Source: Sabellastarte sp. h YS-2021 (lineage: Eukaryota > Annelida > Polychaeta > Sabellida > Sabellidae). From it: 64,000 nt of DNA. The notes below the pieces were generated by a model. That model worked only from the letters and a program-made list of their open reading frames with translations. It did no database searches and was not told where the DNA came from. The stretch is from positions 87,820,706 through 87,884,705 of the forward strand of contig OZ024934.1 in assembly GCA_964017235.1 (NCBI GenBank), given 5' to 3'. Position numbers and translations under genes: made by a program. Every line of letters starts with the position of its first letter. Within the stretch, counting starts at the first letter, position 1. Below, one piece after another: positions 54,572-64,000 of the stretch.

Positions 54572-55590
54572 ACATCAGCCTCCCTATGGGGGCAAAAACA
54601 GGAAGTGCTCTGTGCCAGCGCGTCACGGACGTTATTCGTCACATCATGGCCTCAAAACGAGTAACAGTATTCAACTATATTGATGACGTCATTTGCGTGC
54701 ACGCACGACGTAACGCGCACGAAGAATTCAACCTGCTACATTCACTGTTCGAATTCCTAGGTCTTCCTATGAATCCACACAAAGTTCAGTCTCCCACGAC
54801 CGAGCTCACTTGCATGGGGATCCAAATCAACGTCGTGGATGGCGTCGCGTTCGTCCCTCAGCATAAATGTACAGAAATGCTGGACGCGTGCCGGTTATAC
54901 CTCACGAAACGTAGAATCACCAGGAAACAGTTGCAATCTCTCCTGGGAAAATTGCTATATCTACACCGTTGTGTGCGTCCCGCAAGAACGTTTGTAAACA
55001 GGCTCCTCAATAAACTCAGGCAGTGTCGTACTGCAATCCCAGTGTGTGATGACATGAAAAGTGACCTGCTGTGGTTTCTGCAGTTTATGGAACGTTTTAA
55101 TGGCAGGACGATATTCAACCACCAAAAGGAACGCATTGACGTGCACGTAGATGCCTCCCTTACAGGAATGGGTGCAATCTGGCAGGAAAACGTATATGCT
55201 GCTTCACGTCCAATGTCCCATACATTCCTTACAAATATCACCCAGTTAGAAATGGCAAATGTGCTGGTTGCTTTACGTTGTTTTTGTCACCTATGGAATT
55301 CCAAAGCCATTACAATTCATGTGGATAACAAGGCTGTAGTGATGAGTTTAAAATATGGAAGAATTAAAAACCCCATACTCCAAGCCCTCAGCAGATCTAT
55401 CTGGCTAATTGTTGCGTCGTACGACATTGATATGACAGTCAAACATATTGCTGGAAGTGAAAATTGTGATGCTGACATCTTATCTCATGTTTTTGAACCT
55501 AACAGTAATATTAACAGTCTGTCCAAATACAATAATTATGTATGGTGGCCTATCAATGGAAACTGGTGTATACCAAATCTTCTTATGTAA
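54538..55590 (+). CDS. Ngaro reverse transcriptase C-terminal part and RNase H
   Basis: It continues the RT palm with DISLPMGAKTGSALCQR and the catalytic box FNYIDDVICV (YIDD), then thumb QLQSLLGKLLYLHRCVRPAR. RNase H follows: VHVDASLTGMGAIW, TQLEMANVLVALRCF, IHVDNKAVVMSLK and HIAGSENCDADILS, giving the D-E-D-D acidic set. The usual single RT-RNase H polypeptide is split here by the frame change at about 54520. The 3' end overlaps the recombinase frame by 49 nt. Confidence 0.92.
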   Translation: MGLSWDDKTYLDISLPMGAKTGSALCQRVTDVIRHIMASKRVTVFNYIDDVICVHARRNAHEEFNLLHSLFEFLGLPMNPHKVQSPTTELTCMGIQINVVDGVAFVPQHKCTEMLDACRLYLTKRRITRKQLQSLLGKLLYLHRCVRPARTFVNRLLNKLRQCRTAIPVCDDMKSDLLWFLQFMERFNGRTIFNHQKERIDVHVDASLTGMGAIWQENVYAASRPMSHTFLTNITQLEMANVLVALRCFCHLWNSKAITIHVDNKAVVMSLKYGRIKNPILQALSRSIWLIVASYDIDMTVKHIAGSENCDADILSHVFEPNSNINSLSKYNNYVWWPINGNWCIPNLLM

Positions 55591-56561
55591 TTGCAGATCC
55601 CAGAGTGTCGCAGCTGACAGCCAAGGCTTCTATAAGGCTCAACACAGCCCTCAGGCCACGTACCAGACAAGGATACACTGCTAAACTTAAGACCTTCCTG
55701 GCTTTTGTAACATACTACCGACTCTGCCCTACAGATTTAGATGTCATCCTGGCATTCTTGGAACTCCTGGCGCAGGCGGGTTCTCGTGCTCACACTCTGG
55801 CCTCATACATTTCCGCTTTGCGTCATTACTTCCAATTATGGGATTGGGACTGCAAGTCCCTCGCGCACAGAAAAACGCAACTTTTCATAAAAGCTGTGTC
55901 ATGCAACGCAAAGTACATCCCCAGATTCAAAGCCACCCTCTCCATCAGTAACCTCACAAAGCTGGCCACTGCATGTAGCTACATCAAGCACGGGCCAGTC
56001 TACAAAGCTGCTTTCATGCTCGCGTTCTTTGCGTTTCTCAGAGTGTTGAACGTGGCTCCACCTTCTGCTACATCTTTCGACCCGACTCGTCACATTCTCA
56101 GGAGTGATGTAATCTTTGGGAGTCCAGGCGCCCACTTAATCATCAAATGGAGCAAATCCATGCAAGCAGTTTCCAGTCATCGTGTTGTTCAAATTCCAGC
56201 CCTCCCTACCTCCCCCATTTGCCCTGTGGCTGCCCTCAAAGCCCTCCTTTCCTATGCCCCTGCCTCCCCCTCTTCTCCCCTGTTCATCATACCTTCACCC
56301 TCTGGTTCCTCCATCCTCACAGCACCAATGCTGTCTGCTACACTCAAACGGCTTCTTACAGCCCTGAAGCTCAACCCTGCACACTATGGATTCCACTGTT
56401 TCCGGCGTTCTGGAGTGTCCTGGGCTGTGGATAATGGAATTCCTATTCAAAATCTCAAGCTGCATGGTGGCTGGGCTTCGGATGCCATCAACACATACAT
56501 CAAACAAACCCCACAAGCTTCAGCTAAAATACCACTAACTTTTCAAAAACTCCTACTTTAG
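55542..56561 (+). CDS. Ngaro tyrosine recombinase
   Basis: 339 aa with an intact frame. The N-terminal SAM-like core-binding region includes RPRTRQGYTAKLKTFLAF. Catalytic residues: Arg in FAFLRVLN (about residue 168), HCFRRSG giving His-x-x-Arg (about residue 290), His in LHGGW and the nucleophile Tyr in INTYIKQ (about residue 325). The Pro/Ser-rich stretch between is of usual size. Role: integration of circular cDNA without a target duplication. The start ATG at 55542 lies inside the end of the RNase H frame. Confidence 0.93.
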   Translation: MVAYQWKLVYTKSSYVIADPRVSQLTAKASIRLNTALRPRTRQGYTAKLKTFLAFVTYYRLCPTDLDVILAFLELLAQAGSRAHTLASYISALRHYFQLWDWDCKSLAHRKTQLFIKAVSCNAKYIPRFKATLSISNLTKLATACSYIKHGPVYKAAFMLAFFAFLRVLNVAPPSATSFDPTRHILRSDVIFGSPGAHLIIKWSKSMQAVSSHRVVQIPALPTSPICPVAALKALLSYAPASPSSPLFIIPSPSGSSILTAPMLSATLKRLLTALKLNPAHYGFHCFRRSGVSWAVDNGIPIQNLKLHGGWASDAINTYIKQTPQASAKIPLTFQKLLL

Positions 56562-56569
56562 CTTGGGTT

Positions 56570-56864
56570 TGGGCCTTTTTATGTCTTTTATGTGTAGAAT
56601 TAACAGTTTTAACAAAGTAGATTTTATTGTGTGTAAATGAAAAGGTTCTTGCCCAAACTTATAATATATTTTAATATATATGCTTAAAAGTGTTTTACTG
56701 TGTTACAACCTGAACTTTCATCACCTTGTACATAATAACCTTGTCAAACTGCAGCACAGCTCGTAATAATTGCAATATGATATGTGTATGCCTTCATTGG
56801 CTGCTGGCTTGCCTACTACCCAAATCTTGCATCATTATCCCTTTGAATTGGTCCTGGCCTGCGA
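56570..56864 (+). repeat. Ngaro split direct repeat B1
   Basis: It starts tgggcctttttatgtc and ends ggcctgcga, only 8 bp after the recombinase stop. It carries AT-rich ttataatatattttaatata. Confidence 0.95.
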
Positions 56865-56867
56865 CTG

Positions 56868-57053
56868 TTCTGGTTGGTGCATGTCACAACAGTTCAGTTG
56901 AAGTCCAGGACCCCCTTTCTGAGTGTATTTAACAATTTAATAAATCATGGACTGGCAGTAATTCTTCCATTCACTAACTCCCGCCAAAAGTTGGCTTCAT
57001 GTGCAAAATTAAAACTTCTTGCCATTCTTAATTTTGCTTTGAATGTGAAAACA
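56868..57053 (+). repeat. Ngaro split direct repeat A2
   Basis: Second copy of A, separated from B1 by 3 bp (ctg). A 165 bp spacer follows before B2. Confidence 0.95.
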
Positions 57054-57218
57054 CCCACCCTCCTCCCAGCAGCAATGCTCTCACTTAAAGAGATATCATA
57101 CACCTTTTCACAGGTTACTGTACCTCTTACTTTGCACTACACTGCCATTCCAGTCATGTGCCTATCCTATCTTATCTTATCTCACACAAATACTGTGTTT
57201 TATTATCTACATGTATTG

Positions 57219-57513
57219 TGGGCCTTTTTATGTCTTTTATGTGTAGAATTAACAGTTTTAACAAAGTAGATTTTATTGTGTGTAAATGAAAAGGTTCTTG
57301 CCCAAACTTATAATATAGTTTAATATATATGCTTAAAAGTGTTTTACTGTGTTACAACCTGAACTTTCATCACCTTGTACATAATAACCTTGTCAAACTG
57401 CAGCACAGCTCGTAATAATTGCAATATGATATGTGTATGCCTTCATTGGCTGCTGGCTTGCCTACTACCCAAATCTTGTATCATTATCCCTTTGAATTGG
57501 TCCTGGCCTGCGA
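57219..57513 (+). repeat. Ngaro split direct repeat B2
   Basis: Second copy of B, forming the right end of the element. Confidence 0.95.
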
Positions 57514-58230
57514 ATGACTGTATTTACATGCATTATATCGATACTATATACTGTCAAAATAAACTGAATTACTTGAAGCATTGATCTAACAAACTCAATA
57601 AATAGTTACCTTGGTGACATAATACATTCCTGAAAAAATGTTATTTATTGGAAAACTCCTAAATAGTGAGTTTAACCATTAAACTTTACCTTTCAGGATT
57701 GTTGTATCTTTCATAACACACAACCAGCTCGATTAACTTGTCTGCAAATTAGGTGTTTCAAACAACTTCAATTTTGGGATAACACATTTACCTCCAACTT
57801 ACAAGGTTCTAGGTTCGAATCTTAGACCTGAACTTATGTGGAGAATTGACAGTTGCTTCCAAAAGCCTGACGACGAAAAAATCTGCAGAAGTGTAAGGAA
57901 ATGTAATTGAAATATGACCCATGAAAATTTGACCCATATAGATCTAACTAGTGTAGATCCTGTTTTGTATATTTACATATATTACATCATAACACTGCAA
58001 GTGTTAAGTTGGTGCATTTTCTGAAGTCTTCCATTATTAAAAATTAATGAAGCTCACTCCTCTTCTAACATGTCAAATACTCATATCTTTAGTTTATTGT
58101 ATCTATTGGATATTTCTAAGGGATTTGGGGGAGAGGGGGGATTCATGAATTTTTTTATACATGAACATAATGCTTTGTGATATTTTACAAATCAATGAAG
58201 AACTCCGCTTTTTAAAAATATGTATAGCAA
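57514..58230. other. Flank between Ngaro and the right-hand gene
   Basis: AT-rich. A diverged SINE-like segment at about 57770-57905 holds a B-box-like ggttcgaatct and a gttgcttccaaaagcc body phrase. Nothing else was recognised. Confidence 0.45.
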
Positions 58231-58239
58231 TGACAAACA

Positions 58240-58249
58240 TATATAAAAG
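58240..58249 (+). promoter_or_regulatory. TATA box (TATATAAAAG)
   Basis: A near-consensus TATA box about 180 bp upstream of an ATG that opens a coding exon. Transcription would start at about 58270. Confidence 0.6.
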
Positions 58250-58418
58250 GACCGCAAACGGGAGTTGGGGGACAGAAACAGAGCAAGGGAAGGAAGGTGT
58301 TTTGTTTGCTATTATAATATATCTTGACAACTCACATAATAGTTACCACACACCGATTTAACCTGTTTGAAGCATTTTAATTGTCACCTCATTCGGAGTT
58401 ATATCAGAATAAGGGACT

Positions 58419-58571
58419 ATGGCTTCAACACATACATCAAGGAAAGTCAGCACTCAGACGGCTAATGGAAAGACCATCAAGACGACAGTGATAACGGAGA
58501 CCAAGGTTTTCCCTGATGGCAGAGAAGAGGTGAACACTACCACAGAGGTTGAAGAACAGGGTGCTGAAGGG
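58419..58571 (+). CDS. First coding exon of an unrecognised gene (partial)
   Basis: 51 codons from ATG (A at -3, G at +4) to a strong donor GGG|gtaagt, ending in phase 0. The peptide is polar and repetitive in Thr/Val: MASTHTSRKVSTQTANGK, KTTVITETKVFPDGREEV, TTTEVEEQGAEG. A beta-hairpin-like T-x-T pattern and an acidic end suggest a disordered or cytoskeleton-associated N-terminus. The family was not recognised. Continuing exons were not found to 64000, so they lie beyond the window or are too short to see. It would be transcribed from the TATA box at 58240. Confidence 0.65.
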
Positions 58572-58849
58572 GTAAGTAAAGAGAGGACTGGGAGGTTGGA
58601 TGGGTCTTTTATACCTATCAGAATGAATGTTCTCCCTTTTTCCATTTTACTCCCCAACATAAACATGTATTCCAAGTCTGAGACGGTCACAGTTGTTTAT
58701 AACAAATACAGTGTTTTAAGATAGCTTCTAAAGAGGGTCCACATGTGAAAAGTGAGAATTTGATTTGCTGGGCGGTTGTTGAGTGAAATCCCTCATCTGA
58801 ATGTGGGAATTTGACTGGCAAAGGGTTTCAGGTGGACAGTCTTTCAAAT

Positions 58850-59515
58850 TTATTACCGCTGCGAGGAGGATATGTTTTCCCCAGCATTTGTTTGTACGTT
58901 TGTTTGCCAAAAAACTCGAACTGTTATGGTCAGGTTTTGGTGAGATTTTCAGGAGACAATGGAACAAGGAATACTAGTATATGATTGGGTTTTGTTGGTG
59001 ATCCGGAGCACCATCATGATCCAAGAATTGTAATACATTTTTCATCATTAACACTCACAAGTAATATTGAAGGTGTTTGACCCTGTTAGAGGTCTGTGCT
59101 TTGTGAGCGCTCTTGTTAAAATAGTTGCTCAGCTTGCTTTTGGATCCATGATCAATATTAAGATTTATAGATTTACCCACATTTTGAAATATGTCTTCGA
59201 TGTCTGATACATTTATATGCAAGGTTATCCCGGTATTCTTAACTGAGAAAAGTTGGCATATTACAAAACATAAATGTGGATGTTTTATTATCCATACCAG
59301 GAGCTTATTTTTTGGGTGTTTGTCTGCCTGCCTCTCTGTTTGTGATAACTCCAGAAGTTAGCAACAGATCTTTAAAAAAATTTTTATGAGGGTATAGGGC
59401 CTGACATAAGGAAGAAGTGATTAAACTTTGGGAAATATTCAGATCATATCCTGGTTACCAAAAATCTTGAATTTTGAACTGGCGGAGGTCTGCCCTCTGT
59501 AAACGCTCTGTTTTT
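58850..59515 (-). repeat. Two diverged copies of the CCTCCGCCAAGG repeat family
   Basis: Segments ending ggtctgtgctttgtgagcgc (about 59090) and actggcggaggtctgccctc (about 59478) are the reverse complement of the left end at 2285-2300. Both are strongly diverged and lie in the putative first intron of the right-hand gene. Confidence 0.45.
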
Positions 59516-60270
59516 TTTTCTCAATATTTTTTGACACTTGGTAGATATTTACATCTACAGAGTTGACAATATGTATGTACGTGACTGATGCTGTTATGTT
59601 ACAATACCACGAGAGTGGTGAAACCTGGTACTTATTACACTGGAAACATTACCCATTCCAGTTTGTGCCATAACAATCCTATTCGAATATTCTGATATGA
59701 TTTTCATAACACTTAATCTCTGAAAACGGCAGATTTGAAGGCACAACAAATTGTGGAATTTTACAAGACGAGCATCCACTTAATAAATTCACAAGAGTCA
59801 TAACAGTACAAATGGTACTGCAATAAACTGAGAAAAGAAAAGGAATAGTATACAATATTACAAGTTTTCAAAAGACATTTTCTTCACAAAGTACACTCAA
59901 AAGTCTAATGTATAAAACAACGTAAAGTATAACAAACAGATTCTAGATACAGCGTCCATTTATGGATTTTTAAATCTTAGATTTACAAACATAATATTTT
60001 CCAATTAAAATAACAAAGAAAAAAATTATCTCATTTTGTGCTAACTATAAATACTTATAAAACCAGTTATAAATGATGCAATAATGTGACACTTGAATAT
60101 CTTATAGAGGGTAATAAGTTTTCAGCAAAAATAGACAAAAAATATAAGATATTGTCAGCAGTGTCTAGAGAGTCATATCCTGATTGGAGAAAAGCCAAAA
60201 TACACAACGGAAGACTGAAATTAGATCTAGATCTACACTGAAAATGAAGTGTGCACAAATATGTTTTTAC
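59516..60270. other. Non-coding stretch, nothing recognised
   Basis: AT-rich intron-like DNA with no exon or repeat of note. Confidence 0.5.
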
Positions 60271-60272
60271 CT

Positions 60273-60323
60273 GGGGGGTGGGGGGGGTGGGGGGTGGGGG
60301 GGGGGGGGGGGGGGGGGGGGGGT
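60273..60323. repeat. G-rich tract with long G homopolymer
   Basis: The tract ggggggtgggggg is followed by more than 25 consecutive G. It is predicted to form G-quadruplexes on the + strand. Confidence 0.9.
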
Positions 60324-61342
60324 GAGGAAAATAATAATCACAACATTTTGTAAATGAAAAAAAAACCTCTGAGGTAAATACTATTTGAGTATGTATTGTG
60401 TTGGTGCACGTGGACGTAAGTTTCTACTGCAAATATCTTACAAAATATCAACTGAAAGTGAAAATGCTGAACAGGACAATAGTTTAATTAAATTAACTAC
60501 ACGATAAAAAGTAGGCACGGCTGAGTTCCTGTGATATTCTAGCTCACAAAATAAAAATATCAATTTTTGTACTGCCATTACATTGTGTCCCAATATACTT
60601 TGGTCCCGTTGTCTCAACGGCGTCGTGTCCCATCAATATGCAAAATGCCTGAACTGTTTTGCAAAATGAGTGAAATGTTCAGTTATTGCATGTAATGTCC
60701 AATGTTTTACGTGAAATTTTTCCCAGAGTGAAATTAAACTTTTCTTCTCAGTCCCTTCTAAACCACGGATATAAATTCTTCCTTTTTTCAAGCGCGAGCC
60801 TCTGTAGAGCTCACTTTTTTTTTGTTTTTATCTCCGGACTTTCATAAATTGTGTCACTGCCACAAGGACTGTCTGTCTTTTACAGAAGTTGTGACGTGGC
60901 TACAATGGCTGTGTTTTACAGAAGTGGCGATGGCCTACGTACGTTAGTGCTGGGATGGGTTACCACTTCTATGCACTACTTGTGTCTCTGCTGGCTTTGC
61001 TCTCGTGTTAGGGGACAAAAACCCCTTTCAGCCTTGTTTATATTATTGTGAAATTATAGCTAAAGAAGTAACATGTAAAAATATCGATAAGTTACAAAAG
61101 TATATTGAATATGTAAAATAAAGTATATTCGCCATATAATATAGTCATATCTGTGCATGCGTGATAGCGTCAAAAATGTTGTTTTTCTCTCTGAGTTGGT
61201 CATACTGTGTCTTCATAAATAATATATTATACTTTTTTGATATATGGAGTTTATTCAGTTTAAAAACTAGGTCATCTTTGGCATAGTAGACTAGCTGCCA
61301 AGTTTGGTTATGACAGCCTGTTAACTTTTGTGTGACCCTTCC
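60324..61342. other. Non-coding stretch, nothing recognised
   Basis: No exon is convincing; the phrase gtgctgggatgggttaccac near 60947 may be a decayed MITE end. Confidence 0.4.
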
Positions 61343-61690
61343 CAGCAGGCATGTCAATGTTGATTCAACGTTGAATTACTAGTCTTGGTTAGACATTGAA
61401 TTCAGGTTGGTTTTTCAAACATGGTCCAGAGTCACCATGTGACGTTAAAATAAAGTTGAAACTAAGTTGAATTCAGGTTGAAATCAGGTCGATATTCATT
61501 TGAATTCGGGTTGAAAGCAGGTCTATATAAATTTGAAATATCATTTTATTTGCAGTTGAAATCCAGTCGATTTTAGGTTGATTTCCTGTTAAAATTATGT
61601 TAAAATCTTTTCTATTTGTCATTTAAATAGTCCATATGAAGTTGAATTCTGGTTGATTACAAGTTCATTTCAAGTTGCAATCAGCTTAAC
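61343..61690 (+). repeat. Short-word repeat element with a CCCAGCAGGCA end (copy 2)
   Basis: It opens with cccagcaggcatgtcaatg and then repeats ggttgaa, gttgaattcagg and aagttgaa words about a dozen times with irregular spacing, including ttgattcaacgttgaatt. A second agcctcagcaggcaag at about 61770 may be another end. Confidence 0.55.
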
Positions 61691-61699
61691 CTAACCTTC

Positions 61700-63735
61700 C
61701 AGATTAGAAATAATTATTTAGACACATTTCATACATTTCATTGTCTCAATATCCTGAAAAAACTAGCCAGCCTCAGCAGGCAAGAACCCCAGCCCACAAA
61801 ATTTAAGTTGCAAAGTCAAAGTTGGGGTTTTATGTCCCATTCCACAGAATATACAAGTTCACGACCTATAAATATGCCAAGAATGATGTCATATTTGTAT
61901 TTAAAGTTCGTGACTATAGACTATCTCCCAACACATTCCAATTTGTGACCTTCACCAAAGGTGCAGAATATGTGTGTCTTGGTTATAAAAAGCTGTCAGA
62001 TAAAGTGTTTTAATACTTTGGAGTTTGTAAATATCCTAAGATAACATATAACAAATGGGGTATAAATGTTTAACATGATGGTTAGCAAAGTATTGTGACT
62101 GGTTTGACTTCTTCTTTGTTCTTTATGTGTGTTTACACACATGTAAACACACAGGCCCTGAATAACTACAGACAGCACAAATTTCCCATTAGTAGAGACA
62201 AACTCACGAGTTCTTGAACATCACCTCACAACATTCCAGAGACGAGAATGCAGCATAATAAATGCAGAAGTCAGAGACCCCTAGCCAATCATATCTTGTC
62301 ACCTGTGGGATATCCTCATCAGGGGGGCAGCTTGATATGCCATTGTACGTATCTGTGTATTGTTGTGGACAAATCGACTGTGTGTATCAACCACAGTAAA
62401 AAGTAATAAAACACAAATTCCACCTGATTTTGAATAACTATTGTAAAAAAACAAATATTCACAAAGCCTCCCCAAAGCTCAGACAAAAGCCTTGTTCTTC
62501 AAATTCCATTGCATTTGGGGGATTAGATTCATTGCATTTTGTTGAGATATATTGCGTGTAAATCGGGTTTGTAACACTTAGCCAAGTTGGCCAATTATTG
62601 CTCATGGGTAAGATCAATCCTCTGTCATATGTTTTTGCTCATTAACAAACAAAAATGTATTTTTTAATAAAAATATTATTTTTAATAAATAATGTTGACA
62701 AATTTGCATTACTAATAATCCCTAGTGGATGTGATCTAAAACAAATATTTCCGCTTATGCAGTTAAGATACAAATAATCATACCGAGACAAAAAAAAAAA
62801 AAATGCTGCCTCCGATAAAACTCATGTTCTAGAAAATAAAGCTGCAGATTTGAGCCTAAACAAAAGACTTGTTTGAGAAAGTACCAGCTAAACCCGGATC
62901 CCATGGACTCATGTCTAAGTGTCAGCAGAAATCAATCGAGCGCACCGTGTTGTGTGAGATAAAAAGAAAAACGTCCATTGGTAAACATTGATCTAAAATG
63001 AAAATACTCTGGTGGCGACCAAGATATCAACACACGGGTCAAAACTGAAAATGAAAATAAATATTGTTTGCCATAAATAGAGCCAATATATGAAGGCTTG
63101 GTTTTAGGTTCTTGATTAAAAAATCCTTACCAAACACCCACACAAAGACATTGTATTCACACAGCACTCGTGAATGATAGTGGGGAGTGGGGGACTGGTA
63201 GTAATTCAAAAGTATCAAATTATAGGAGAATTATTACTTTGAACATGTGCTTTTTTTGAAAAAAAATAGGACCATGTTGTCTTTAATCAGGATTTATTCT
63301 TTTTTATTGGTGTGAGCTTGCCCTGTGAATTTTGAATATGTCCAACTAACGAGTAAATATGGTTGTATTTTGCATAGATTTGGCCCTATAATTTTTACTT
63401 CTAGGAATATCCTTACCACATTTTGTCTAGGACCATACAGAAAGATAATAGAGTCTGCACGGTCTGTCAAAAGTCGGGTTCGTTTTGAATCAGGGAACCA
63501 ACAGGGACATCCTCCTGCCATAGCGCATTGCGGAAATGGGGAATAAAACTTTTATCTCATAATTAAACATTCTGGTATGATTCTACACTGACTGATGTAT
63601 TCCAGGTCAAATAGTGTGACTTTCAGATCCTAATAATAAGAATGTATAAATGTGGATTTCTTGACTTGTGGCAAATTCTTAACACATGTCTGATTTTAGT
63701 GACCACATTCCAACTAACTTTTTATAGGAGCCACC
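61700..63735. other. Non-coding stretch, nothing firm
   Basis: A 25 bp palindrome-like gtgtgtttacacacatgtaaacacac lies at about 62127-62152. The segment 61822-62013 is open in one frame but sits beside SINE-tail-like ggggttttatgtcccattcc, so it is treated as non-coding. Confidence 0.4.
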
Positions 63736-63832
63736 TGTGACGAGTTTCACAGAGTATGACGAATTTCACATACTGTGATGAATTTCACATATGGCGACGA
63801 ATTTCAAATACTGTGATGAATTTCCAGTTTCA
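63736..63832. repeat. Short tandem repeat, TGACGAATTTCACATAC-type unit
   Basis: About five degenerate ~19 bp units (gacgaatttcacatactgt, gatgaatttcacatatggc). The word resembles gtggcgaatttcagatatg in the inverted-repeat element at 27100. Confidence 0.75.
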
Positions 63833-64000
63833 TAACCAAAATTTATAAAATTTCTTATTGAAAAAATATTGTTCTATAGCTACGTCATACTTTCATCTCA
63901 TGCTAAACCAAAGGTCTGGTCGGTATACACATTAATTTCGGGTAATTTAATTAAGGGTAGACATTTTCCCCAGTAGTTTCTGATATAACACAGCAAAGCT

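Larger units (their letters stand above)
52077..57513 (+). mobile_element. Ngaro-type tyrosine-recombinase retrotransposon, nearly intact
   Basis: Split direct repeats define it: A1 (52077-52262), coding region, B1 (56570-56864), A2 (56868-57053), spacer, B2 (57219-57513). A copies are 186 bp with one difference noticed; B copies are 295 bp with two. The A1-ORFs-B1-A2-B2 arrangement is the hallmark of Ngaro/PAT-like elements. Order: gag-like, RT, RNase H, tyrosine recombinase. No target duplication is seen, as expected. The near identity of the repeats indicates recent insertion. Confidence 0.95.

Noticed and set aside
61822..62013. 63-codon frame with a plausible acceptor (FQFVTFTKGAEYVC)
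   Set aside because: It adjoins SINE-tail-like sequence, has no phase partner, and no family was recognised.

Overview
This 64 kb window is animal nuclear DNA. It is AT-rich and intron-containing, full of transposons and satellites, and has no bacterial or phage features. The repeat content fits a lophotrochozoan, most likely a bivalve mollusc: tRNA-derived SINEs ending in a CCCCAAATAAATAAA tail, tandem-core elements built like the bivalve pearl elements, DIRS and Ngaro tyrosine-recombinase retrotransposons, and many hAT-type MITEs. The host group is inferred from repeat style only.

Host genes. (1) A complete seven-exon gene on the + strand (8390-30611, 771 nt, 256 aa) encodes a Pur-alpha-type purine-rich single-stranded nucleic acid binding protein. 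Each of its three PUR repeats is encoded by two exons, with phase-0 introns inside repeats and phase-1 introns between them. Its introns hold most of the repeats in the left half. A long AT/TG-rich 3' region follows the stop. (2) Part of an unrecognised gene lies on the - strand at the left edge, with three phase-compatible exons at 3391-3476, 1733-1800 and 1004-1125; it runs off the window. (3) A TATA box at 58240 precedes a 51-codon first exon (58419-58571) of an unrecognised + strand gene whose other exons were not found.

Mobile elements from left to right. 0-8 kb: a CCCAGCAGGCA-ended short-word repeat, then a 3.3 kb pearl/HINE-like element with a ~140 bp tandem core and two MITE insertions. 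9-19.5 kb: a MULE-like MITE (108 bp TIRs, 9 bp duplication), several hAT-type MITEs with 8 bp duplications, more tandem-core elements, a 2.9 kb element with a ~351 bp tandem repeat, and a triple nest (MITE in SINE in pearl tail). 20.6 kb: a SINE whose duplicated target ends 10 bp before Pur exon 4. 21.6-27.0 kb: a full-length but decayed DIRS element with inverted termini and an internal complementary region. 28.6-29.9 kb: the most complete forward pearl-like copy. 32.8-39.4 kb: two hAT MITEs, two SINEs with clear target duplications and a CR1/L2-like LINE 3' end. 39.8-44.3 kb: a second, decayed DIRS split by a 546 bp palindromic element. 44.5-45.4 kb: a Ginger2/KRBA2-like integrase remnant. 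45.7-47.6 kb: the gag and Cys-rich part of a third DIRS. 48.2-50.2 kb: a ~146.5 bp satellite with higher-order structure. 52.08-57.51 kb: a nearly intact, young Ngaro-type retrotransposon with split direct repeats and gag, RT-RNase H and tyrosine recombinase frames.

The two most unusual signals are the Ngaro element, whose gag and RT share one frame separated by a single TGA, and the pearl-like core, which carries seven perfect DR1 nuclear-receptor-type motifs in and around the Pur gene.
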